Assembly: GCA_041581935.1 (NCBI GenBank)
Contig: JBFICP010000178.1
Coordinates: 1-6,734, forward strand
Reading direction: 5' to 3'
Length of the DNA: 6,734 nucleotides
Origin: JAABYT01 sp041581935
Lineage (GTDB): Bacteria > Pseudomonadota > Gammaproteobacteria > HK1
The notes below the pieces were generated by a model. It was not told the origin of the DNA. It made no database searches and saw only the letters and a list, made by a program, of their open reading frames with translations. The stretch's first letter is position 1. Every line of letters starts with the position of its first letter. Below are positions 1-5,573 of the stretch, piece after piece. A program made the translations under genes and the position numbers.

Positions 1-30
1 GGGATGCGAGAAGGACAAAACGAAGCGCGT

Positions 31-37
31 GAGGAGG
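31..37 (+). promoter_or_regulatory. Strong ribosome binding site of the CDGSH gene
   Basis: GAGGAGG sits 8 bases before the ATG at 46. This is the strongest Shine-Dalgarno match in the window and decides the start codon against the in-frame ATG at position 4. Confidence 0.8.
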
Positions 38-45
38 AAACACGA

Positions 46-693
46 ATGGCGTTGACTGATTCCAGCCGAAAGCCCGCGATTAGCTGCAGGCCGAACGGAC
101 CGTATCTGGTCAAAGGTTTGACCACGTTCATCGATTCCCGGGGCGAAGCAATCGCCACCGAGGAGACCATGGCGTTGTGCCGCTGCGGAGGATCGGGTAA
201 CAAGCCTTTCTGCGACGGAAGCCACAAGAGCAACGGCTTCGAGGATGGCAAGAAGCCCGATCGCGTCAGGGACGAGCGGCGTGACTATGTCGGTGGGTCG
301 ATCACCATCCACGATAACCGCGGGGTGTGCGCCCACGCCGGCGAATGCACGCATCGCCTGTCGTCGGTATGGCGAACGGGCGAGAAACCGTGGATCGACC
401 CCGAGGGCGCCAGCGCCGATGCGATTATCGAGACCGTCAACGCCTGCCCGTCCGGTGCGCTGAGCTACAGTATCGACGGGGTGGAGCACCGTGACCGGGA
501 GGACGTGCCCGCGATTCACCTCTCCAAGAACGGGCCCTACCGCGTAACCGGTGGTATCGCGCTCGAGGGCGTGGAGTTCGGCGACGGCGTATCCCGAGAG
601 CACTTCACGTTGTGTCGCTGCGGTGCGTCGAAAAACAAGCCGTTCTGCGACGGATCGCATTGGGACGTGGGCTTCGAGCACGAGGAGGGCTGA
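46..693 (+). CDS. CDGSH–Fer4_19–CDGSH iron-sulfur protein
   Basis: A soluble protein of 215 residues that should bind three Fe-S clusters; likely role is electron transfer or redox sensing, with no known partner. Two copies of the CDGSH ligand pattern (C-x-C-x2-S-x3-P-x-C-D-G-S-H) are visible. The first uses Cys45, Cys47, Cys56 and His60; the second uses Cys190, Cys192, Cys201 and His205. Each is preceded by an NGPY-x-V strand (residues 17-22 and 162-167), so the two halves look like an internal duplication. Between them, residues about 81-143 match the divergent 4Fe-4S mono-cluster family (Fer4_19, E. coli YjdI type), with Cys95, Cys101, a KPWI segment and the Cys134-Pro-Ser-Gly-Ala-Leu end. 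Only three cysteines are seen there, so the cluster type (3Fe or 4Fe) is open. The start at 46 is chosen because GAGGAGG lies 8 bases upstream; an in-frame ATG at 4 would add 14 charged residues that match no domain. There is no signal peptide or membrane segment, so it should be cytoplasmic. It seems to stand alone and converges on the next gene. Confidence 0.93.
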   Translation: MALTDSSRKPAISCRPNGPYLVKGLTTFIDSRGEAIATEETMALCRCGGSGNKPFCDGSHKSNGFEDGKKPDRVRDERRDYVGGSITIHDNRGVCAHAGECTHRLSSVWRTGEKPWIDPEGASADAIIETVNACPSGALSYSIDGVEHRDREDVPAIHLSKNGPYRVTGGIALEGVEFGDGVSREHFTLCRCGASKNKPFCDGSHWDVGFEHEEG

Positions 694-724
694 GCCCGGC
701 ATCGCCGGTCGGGGCTCGCGCCCC
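692..724 (+). terminator. Overlapping GC hairpins after the CDGSH gene, possible terminator
   Basis: Two mutually exclusive stems start at the stop codon. GAGCC at 692-696 can pair with GGCTC at 713-717, enclosing CGGC-ATC-GCCG (697-707). Alternatively GGGGC at 711-715 pairs with GCCCC at 720-724 around a four-base loop. Neither is followed by a T-run, so intrinsic termination is doubtful. A further stem, GCCCGC (787-792) with GCGGGC (804-809), lies downstream in the same convergent gap. The rest of 694-874 shows no gene. Confidence 0.25.
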
Positions 725-874
725 TCGGTGCCATCGACGGTGTTTGAAGAGTCGTTGCCGGGAAAGGGTGTTTGTTGCCGGATAATGCCCGCCGCGAGGA
801 GGCGCGGGCCATTGGCATGCGCAATCAGTCCGAGCCGTTGACCGCGGCGACCACGGTAAGTTTCGACGTGACGG

Positions 875-1534
875 TTATTCGCCGCGGCGCGCGGCTCTCG
901 CGGCTTTAGCGAACCCCAGCATCGAGAACAGCCAACCGAGCACGAGGAACGCCATAATCGACTTCAGCTGACCGACCGCGAAGCCATGCGCCTCGAGCGC
1001 GATCATCTTCTCGGGAAACAAGGCAAAAGAAGGTACGCTACCGAAACCACAGCTGTTCCAGGCCGCCAGCGCAAAGCACAAATAACCAATAGCCTGTAGA
1101 TCGAGAGCCCCATGGCGGCTTGCCGGTTGGCGTGCGCGATAGCTTCCCCAGTAGTAGATCGTCGCGGCCGCCAGAATCAAAATGATCACGCCGCCGGTGC
1201 CGAAGTAGTTTGCGCTCATCTGCCTTCCGAAGATGATTGGTACGAGCACGACAATGGCAACCCCGGGTATCGCCAGAAGGGCATACACCCAGAGGCGCCC
1301 GGTCAAACTCCGCCGCATCGTCACGGCACCCATCAAGCAAATGACCAGTCCGACCGGGAAGCTGAAGAAGAAAACCATTGCCGGAACCATACCCGTCATG
1401 CCGTGAGTCTGCTGGTAACCGACTATGCCCAAATCGTAGAGCTGAGGCTGGAGCACCTTGCCCATGGCGGCCGACAAGCCCATCACAGCGAGTCCTGTAA
1501 AGAAAACGAGAACACCCACACGACTGTTGGACAT
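875..1534 (-). CDS. Six-helix integral membrane protein of unknown function
   Basis: A 219-residue inner-membrane protein that I cannot place in a named family. Hydrophobic segments lie at about residues 6-24, 49-72, 81-102, 112-130, 147-167 and 190-209, suggesting six transmembrane helices with both ends in the cytoplasm. The C-terminus is a basic tail (KAARAARR). Polar positions that could matter are the QQTHG loop (41-45) after helix 1 and the WNSCGFGS stretch (159-166) in helix 5. No enzyme or transporter signature, metal-binding cluster or signal peptidase site is seen. The start at 1534 is chosen because CGGGAG lies 6 bases upstream on the minus strand and the next residues lead straight into helix 1; an upstream ATG at 1582 would add 16 residues. 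It is transcribed divergently from the MFS gene and may share its control region. Convergent orientation with the Fe-S gene argues against an operon there. Confidence 0.82.
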   Translation of the reverse strand: MSNSRVGVLVFFTGLAVMGLSAAMGKVLQPQLYDLGIVGYQQTHGMTGMVPAMVFFFSFPVGLVICLMGAVTMRRSLTGRLWVYALLAIPGVAIVVLVPIIFGRQMSANYFGTGGVIILILAAATIYYWGSYRARQPASRHGALDLQAIGYLCFALAAWNSCGFGSVPSFALFPEKMIALEAHGFAVGQLKSIMAFLVLGWLFSMLGFAKAARAARRGE

Positions 1535-1540
1535 GACTTT

Positions 1541-1546
1541 CTCCCG
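1541..1546 (-). promoter_or_regulatory. Ribosome binding site deciding the start of the membrane protein
   Basis: Read on the minus strand this is CGGGAG, 6 bases before the ATG at 1534. It supports that start over the in-frame ATGs at 1579 and 1582. Confidence 0.65.
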
Positions 1547-1577
1547 GAACCTGTTTGGCACCAGCACCGAGCGTTGC

Positions 1578-1599
1578 ATCAACGACGGGCACCGTTGAT
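1578..1599. promoter_or_regulatory. Inverted repeat in the divergent promoter region, candidate operator
   Basis: ATCAACG (1578-1584) and CGTTGAT (1593-1599) are exact 7-base inverted arms separated by 8 bases. The element is 44 bases upstream of the leftward start and 86 bases upstream of the rightward GTG, a place where a dimeric regulator could act on both genes. No regulator gene is present in the window, so the binding protein is unknown. As RNA it could also form a hairpin in the leader of the leftward gene. Confidence 0.35.
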
Positions 1600-1629
1600 A
1601 CTTGTCGGGCGTGGCCGCCTGATATTCGC

Positions 1630-1673
1630 TAGAGTAGCCGAGGTCCCAGCCGCGGGCGAGCGCCGGTTATTAT
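1630..1673 (+). promoter_or_regulatory. Candidate -10 elements for the MFS gene
   Basis: Two weak candidates are visible. TAGAGT (1630-1635, in the context GCTAGAGT) matches the sigma-70 -10 consensus at four of six positions and would give a leader of about 45 bases. TATTAT (1668-1673) matches five of six but would put transcription start only a few bases before the GTG, making the mRNA nearly leaderless. Neither has a convincing -35 at 16-18 bases, so the assignment is tentative. Confidence 0.25.
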
Positions 1674-1685
1674 GCGATTATCGAC

Positions 1686-2954
1686 GTGTCGAACTCTGAA
1701 ATCGCTCCAACCTCCGATACGGCCGAACCGCCTTCCCTCCTGCCGTTGCTCGGCTGGCTCGTGGGATCTTTGTTCTTTTTCTACGCCTGGATCCTTCGCG
1801 TATCACCGAGCGTCATGGTCGAGGAGCTCATGCGCGACTTTGCCGTCGGTGGCGCTGTCCTCGGTAATCTTTCCGCGTTGTATTTCTACGGGTACGCGGG
1901 TATGCAAATACCCGTTGGGCTGCTGCTGGATCGCTTCGGACCCCGGCGCCTGATGACCGCGGCGGCGACTCTGGTCGCCATCGCGTGCCTGTCGTTCTCG
2001 TTCAGTCAGGGTCTAGCCGGTGCCTCGCTGGCCCGGTTTCTCATCGGCGCAGGCTGCGCTTTCAGCCTGGTTGGCGCCATGGCGGTTGCAGGCCAGTGGT
2101 TCGCACGTGAGCGATTCGCCTTTTTGGCCGGACTCGCCATGATGTTCGGGATGATGGGTGGCGTATTCGGGCAGGCACCGCTGCGCATGGCGGTGGATGC
2201 GTCGGATTGGCGCACAACAATGGCTTCGGTGGCGGTCATCGGCTTCGCGCTGGCACTGGCGGCCTGGATGCTGGTCCGCGACCGGCATCGTGGAAGTGGC
2301 GGCGTTGCCGCCGTTTTGCAAGGGCTGCGCCGGGTCACTTCCAATCGGGAAACCTGGTTGAACGCGGTTGCGGGCCTCGGTTCCACCGGTCCGCTGCTCG
2401 CGTTCGCGGGTCTTTGGGGAGTGCCGTATCTGCAATCGGTTCACGAAATTGATCGCGTCACCGCGGGCAGCGTGACATCGGTGACGTTCATCGGCTGGGG
2501 CGTCGGTGCCCCCCTGATTGGATGGTTCTCCGATCACATCGGCAATCGGCGACGGCCGTTGATTATAGGGCTGACATTGAGTGCCATTTCGTTGTTCGCA
2601 ATTTTGTACGTGCCGGGGATACCGCTCTGGGTCGTCGGTGTGCTCTGCTTCGGGATCGGATTCGGTGGCTCGGCGCAGATCGTGTGTTTCGCGCTGGTAC
2701 GAGAGCACAACCCCTCGCAGTTGAGCGGCACCGCAATCGGAACGGTCAACGCGCTCGTGACCGGCGCGGGTGCGCTGTTTCAACCAATGGTCGGCTGGCT
2801 GCTGGATATCGGTTGGGACGGCTTACTGGTGGACGGCGCGCGGGTATACAACCCGGAAACGTACAACCTCGCGTTCAGCGTGCTCGTGGCCGGTTGCATG
2901 GTCGGTATACTTTGCGCCATCGTCATGCGCGAGAGCCCTGTCTACGGACGCTGA
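1686..2954 (+). CDS. Major facilitator superfamily transporter (UhpC/COG2271-like)
   Basis: A 422-residue secondary carrier of the inner membrane with about twelve hydrophobic helices in two halves, a basic cytoplasmic linker at about residues 198-224 and a short polar loop before the last helix. The MFS loop 2-3 signature is clear at Gly78 to Arg88 (GLLLDRFGPRR), and its second-half counterpart is at Gly279 to Arg289 (GWFSDHIGNRR). The R38-V-S-P-S start of the first external loop and the Y-x-Y-G-Y-A-G-M-Q-I-P-V-G stretch in helix 2 resemble proteobacterial carriers of the sugar-phosphate permease/Pht-like group. The substrate cannot be told from this; uptake of an organic anion, sugar phosphate or amino acid are all possible, and so is efflux. 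The GTG start is used because an in-frame stop lies at 1635 and no ATG lies between it and helix 1; no Shine-Dalgarno is visible. Eleven bases separate it from the downstream DUF2238 gene, suggesting one transcript. Confidence 0.93.
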   Translation: MSNSEIAPTSDTAEPPSLLPLLGWLVGSLFFFYAWILRVSPSVMVEELMRDFAVGGAVLGNLSALYFYGYAGMQIPVGLLLDRFGPRRLMTAAATLVAIACLSFSFSQGLAGASLARFLIGAGCAFSLVGAMAVAGQWFARERFAFLAGLAMMFGMMGGVFGQAPLRMAVDASDWRTTMASVAVIGFALALAAWMLVRDRHRGSGGVAAVLQGLRRVTSNRETWLNAVAGLGSTGPLLAFAGLWGVPYLQSVHEIDRVTAGSVTSVTFIGWGVGAPLIGWFSDHIGNRRRPLIIGLTLSAISLFAILYVPGIPLWVVGVLCFGIGFGGSAQIVCFALVREHNPSQLSGTAIGTVNALVTGAGALFQPMVGWLLDIGWDGLLVDGARVYNPETYNLAFSVLVAGCMVGILCAIVMRESPVYGR

Positions 2955-2965
2955 CAAGGAAAATC

Positions 2966-3691
2966 ATGATTTCCCACCGCCGCTATTTTCTAATCGCGAG
3001 TGCGCTGTACCTTGTCCTGTGGGCCGGACTGGGCATCGATCCGCATAGCCGGTCGGATTGGGCACTGGAGAACGTGCTGGTGGTGGCAGCCGCGGTCGTT
3101 CTCTTCTTCAGCTATAGACGCCTCCTTCTGTCGCGCATTTCTTATACGTTGATTTTCATATTCCTGTCTCTGCATGCCATCGGCGCTCACTGGACATACT
3201 CCCTGGTGCCGTACGATGAAGCTTTCAACGCCATCACCGGTCACACGATTAACGCGCTAATGGGATGGGATCGCAATCACTATGACCGAATTGTGCATTT
3301 CGCCTACGGCCTGTTTCTCGCCTATCCGATTCGTGAGCTGTTCCTGCGCATTGCCGAGACGAAAGGCTTCTGGGGATACTTCTTCCCGGTGGTCTTGACG
3401 ATGTCGGCATCGATGTTCTACGAGCTGGTCGAGTGGGCGGCCGCTGAAGTTTTCGGCGGCGGGCTCGGTTTGGCGTTCGTCGGTGCACAGGGGGATGTCT
3501 GGGACGCTCAGAAGGACATGTGGCTGGCAACGTTGGGCGCGCTGATTGCCATGAGCATCACCGCGGCCCTCAATATCCTTCTGGACAAGGACTTCGCAAG
3601 AGAATGGTCGGAGAGTTTGCGCGTCAAGCACGACGCACCACTGGGTGAGGATGAAATCGCACGTCTTCTGGACGCGCGCGATGATGAATGA
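2966..3691 (+). CDS. DUF2238 (YjdF-like) inner-membrane protein
   Basis: A 241-residue membrane protein of the DUF2238 family, whose biochemical role is unknown; E. coli YjdF is a relative of about 210 residues. Predicted helices lie at about 7-24, 34-50, 58-80, 108-128, 134-157 and 185-205. The family's polar motifs are all visible: H70-x4-H75-W-x-Y, the N104-H-Y-D-R-I-V-H111-F block, Y152-E153-L-V-E156-W157, and Q175-G-D-V-W-D-x-Q-K-D184. Several acidic and histidine side chains therefore sit in or at the membrane, which suggests metal or proton binding or an enzyme active site; that is inference. Residues 206-241 form a charged cytoplasmic tail with an acidic end, an extension relative to YjdF. 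The start at 2966 is supported by AAGGA five bases upstream. The gene follows the MFS carrier by 11 bases, so the two are probably co-transcribed, but a joint function is unproven. Confidence 0.9.
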   Translation: MISHRRYFLIASALYLVLWAGLGIDPHSRSDWALENVLVVAAAVVLFFSYRRLLLSRISYTLIFIFLSLHAIGAHWTYSLVPYDEAFNAITGHTINALMGWDRNHYDRIVHFAYGLFLAYPIRELFLRIAETKGFWGYFFPVVLTMSASMFYELVEWAAAEVFGGGLGLAFVGAQGDVWDAQKDMWLATLGALIAMSITAALNILLDKDFAREWSESLRVKHDAPLGEDEIARLLDARDDE

Positions 3692-3794
3692 GTGGGGAAG
3701 AGCCCCGTTGATGAGCACGACTCACGTATGGCGAGGGCAGTTTGACGCCGACGACCCGTAGGCCCCGCGATTGGGCCAATTCTCGGGCATGGAA

Positions 3795-3803
3795 TGCTAA
3801 ACT
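3795..3803 (+). promoter_or_regulatory. Extended -10 promoter element for srkA
   Basis: TG-C-TAAACT matches an extended -10 (TGn followed by four of six TATAAT positions). Transcription would start near 3810, about 21 bases before the ATG at 3831. No good -35 is found 16-18 bases upstream, which is usual for extended -10 promoters. The rest of the gap (3692-3794) holds only a weak stem, GGGG (3694-3697) with CCCC (3703-3706), and an ATTGG-G-CCAAT palindrome (3770-3780). Confidence 0.35.
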
Positions 3804-3830
3804 CCCGCTCCTTTGTCCAATTCACCCGGT

Positions 3831-4835
3831 ATGCCCACGTCGCACGACTTCAACGTTGCCTTCCAGGCGCTGCACCCGGATCTCATACTGTCTGCGGTAG
3901 AGGGTCTCGGTTACCGGACCGACGGCCGATTGCTCGCCTTGAACAGCTACGAGAATCGTGTCTACCGCATCGGACTCGAGGGTGAGGCGCCGCTGGTTGC
4001 GAAGTTCTACCGTCCGGGACGCTGGAGTGATGAAGCGATCCTCGAGGAGCATGCGATCTGCATCGACCTGGCCGAGGAGGAGATCCCCGTGATCGCGCCA
4101 CTCGCTCATGATGGTCGCACGCTGCATGAGCACGGCAATTTTCGCTTTGCCGTATATCCCTGCCGCGGCGGTCGCGCGCCGGAGCTGGACGACAGGGCGT
4201 TACTGCGCCAAGTTGGTCGTTTTGTTGCACGCATCCATCTCGTAGGAGAGATAAAGGACTACGTCTACAGGCCGCGACTCGATATCGCCAGCTACGGCGA
4301 GATGTCGCGCGATTACCTGATAGAAGCGAATTTTATCCCCGAAGATCTGAAATCCGCCTATTCGAGCTTGTGCGAGCACCTGTTCGAATCGATTCACGCC
4401 TGTTATGCGCGTGCAGGCGACTCACGGTATCTACGCATACACGGTGACTTTCATCCGAGCAACGTTCTCGTCCATGATGAGCAGCTGCACATCGTCGATT
4501 TCGACGATACCCGCATGGGTCCGGCCGTGCAGGATCTGTGGATGTTCCTATCCGGCGATCGAGCAGAGCAGACACCGCAGCTCGACGACCTGCTGGCCGG
4601 CTACACGGAGTTTCGCCATTTCGACGCCAGGGAGTTGCATTTGATCGAAGCTCTGCGCACGCTACGTATCATGCACTATGCGGCGTGGCTGGCGCGGCGC
4701 TGGCAGGACCCGGAATTCCAGGTCACGTTCCCATGGTTCGACACGCCGCGATATTGGGACGAGCATGTGCTCGCCTTGCGCGAGCAGGCCGCGCTCATGC
4801 AGGAGGAACCGCTCGCTTGGGACGCCGCTCCCTAG
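3831..4835 (+). CDS. srkA: Stress response serine/threonine protein kinase SrkA (YihE/RdoA)
   Basis: A 334-residue cytoplasmic kinase of the APH/choline-kinase-like fold; E. coli SrkA (328 residues) phosphorylates Ser/Thr and protects stressed cells, in part by countering MazEF-type toxin death. Along nearly its whole length this protein carries the SrkA landmarks: F11-Q-A-L-H-P-D near the start, L37-N-S-Y-E-N-R-V-Y in the nucleotide loop, K58 in VAKFYRP as the ATP-binding lysine, R64-W and the L71-E-E-H helix. The catalytic loop is H204-G-D206-F-H-P-S-N211, and the metal-binding segment is V222-D223-F-D-D followed by G230-P-A-V-Q-D-L-W-M. These correspond to the catalytic Asp, Asn and metal Asp of the E. 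coli enzyme, so it should be active. ATG 3831 is preferred to an in-frame TTG at 3813, as it fits the family start, but neither has a clear Shine-Dalgarno. It probably heads the transcript that continues into the oxygenase genes; in E. coli srkA instead precedes dsbA. Confidence 0.95.
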   Translation: MPTSHDFNVAFQALHPDLILSAVEGLGYRTDGRLLALNSYENRVYRIGLEGEAPLVAKFYRPGRWSDEAILEEHAICIDLAEEEIPVIAPLAHDGRTLHEHGNFRFAVYPCRGGRAPELDDRALLRQVGRFVARIHLVGEIKDYVYRPRLDIASYGEMSRDYLIEANFIPEDLKSAYSSLCEHLFESIHACYARAGDSRYLRIHGDFHPSNVLVHDEQLHIVDFDDTRMGPAVQDLWMFLSGDRAEQTPQLDDLLAGYTEFRHFDARELHLIEALRTLRIMHYAAWLARRWQDPEFQVTFPWFDTPRYWDEHVLALREQAALMQEEPLAWDAAP

Positions 4836-4853
4836 CCGCGAGTCGAGAGCATC

Positions 4854-5573
4854 ATGTCCGAATCCGAATCCGAGCGGCGGGAAAAGCGAATGAGCCGGGA
4901 CGGGTTTTTCGCCACGCCCATCTATTTTACGGATCTGGCCGATTCGGAAGTGCTGAACGCACGACTGAAAAAGGATATACGTGCGTGGCGGCAGGAGGAT
5001 CCCCGCGGAACAGTCCGTTCCAATGTCGCTCAGGCCGGCGCGTGGCACAGCGCAACGGACATGCATACGCGTGCGGAGTTCAATCCGCTGACTCTCGAGA
5101 TATTCGAAATGGTCCAGGGAATATACGATGAGCTCGGCTACGATCGTGACTACGAGCCGGTTTGTGATTCCATGTGGGCCAATATCAATTCCAGGTACGC
5201 ATACAATCGCCACCACACTCATCCCCACGCGCTGTGGAGCGGGGTGTACTACGTGCAGGCTCCCGATGATTGCGGACTGCTCTACTTTACCGATCCCAGG
5301 CCACAGACCCAGGTGCTCACACCTTACTTCGATCCACGCAGGCGTCATCCTGATACCTGGAACGAAGTTTTCTACCAACCTCGGGAGGGCCGCTTGATTG
5401 TGTTTCCCGCCTGGCTCGTGCACGCGGTGCATCCGAATCTTTCCACTCAAGAAGGTGAGGAGGGTGAGCGCATCAGTGTCAGTTTCAACTTCTATCAGAT
5501 CCGCCGAGATTCGGAACTGCGCAATCCTCACAGAGCTGAAGTCGTGGCCCGGGATCTGGAGCCACGCTCATGA
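4854..5573 (+). CDS. 2OG-Fe(II) oxygenase family protein (TIGR02466, 2OG-FeII_Oxy_5)
   Basis: A 239-residue soluble protein of the putative 2-oxoglutarate/Fe(II) oxygenase family TIGR02466 (Pfam 2OG-FeII_Oxy_5); the substrate is unknown for the family. The N-terminal F-F-A-T-P-I-Y-F (18-25) is the usual opening of these proteins. The metal site region is the histidine cluster H120-H-T-H123-P-H125 followed by W128-S-G-V-Y-Y-V. The distal site is F-P-A-W-L-V-H190-A-V-H193-P-N, and R206 in E-R-I-S-V-S-F-N-F is the expected 2-oxoglutarate carboxylate ligand. A T-D-P-R strand and a P-x-E-G-R-L-I-V-F-P turn also fit the double-stranded beta-helix. The first twelve residues (Ser/Glu/Arg-rich) are encoded in part by a hexamer repeat; an in-frame ATG at 4890 would give a start closer to family members, so the true start is uncertain. 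It lies 18 bases after srkA and overlaps the next gene by ATGA. Confidence 0.88.
   Translation: MSESESERREKRMSRDGFFATPIYFTDLADSEVLNARLKKDIRAWRQEDPRGTVRSNVAQAGAWHSATDMHTRAEFNPLTLEIFEMVQGIYDELGYDRDYEPVCDSMWANINSRYAYNRHHTHPHALWSGVYYVQAPDDCGLLYFTDPRPQTQVLTPYFDPRRRHPDTWNEVFYQPREGRLIVFPAWLVHAVHPNLSTQEGEEGERISVSFNFYQIRRDSELRNPHRAEVVARDLEPRS
4857..4874 (+). repeat. Three tandem TCCGAA hexamers at the oxygenase start
   Basis: TCCGAA, TCCGAA, TCCGAG directly follow the ATG at 4854 and encode Ser-Glu three times. Gain or loss of a unit would keep the reading frame. If translation starts at 4890 instead, the repeat lies in the ribosome-binding leader. Confidence 0.7.

Noticed and set aside
787..809. GCCCGC/GCGGGC stem between the convergent genes as an intrinsic terminator
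   Set aside because: The loop is 11 bases and no T-run follows on either strand, so it cannot be distinguished from chance pairing in GC-rich DNA.
1112..1699. A 195-codon plus-strand open frame spanning the leftward membrane gene and the MFS start
   Set aside because: It runs antisense to a protein with regular transmembrane helices and is itself His/Glu-rich without a fold signal.
2013..2783. A 256-codon minus-strand open frame inside the MFS gene
   Set aside because: The opposite strand has full MFS signatures; this frame is a low-complexity polar sequence with no recognisable feature.
2522..2965. An upstream extension of the DUF2238 frame into the MFS gene
   Set aside because: The DUF2238 family start and a ribosome site both point to ATG 2966; the upstream part is an out-of-frame reading of the MFS gene.
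46..3691. Apparent link between a YjdI-like module and a YjdF-like protein, both of which lie in one region in E. coli
   Set aside because: Here the two genes are separated by two other genes, one of them on the opposite strand, so common function is not supported by this arrangement.
4662..5531. A 289-codon minus-strand open frame opposite the end of srkA and the oxygenase
   Set aside because: It lies opposite two clearly conserved proteins and shows no domain or ribosome site; it is a shadow frame.
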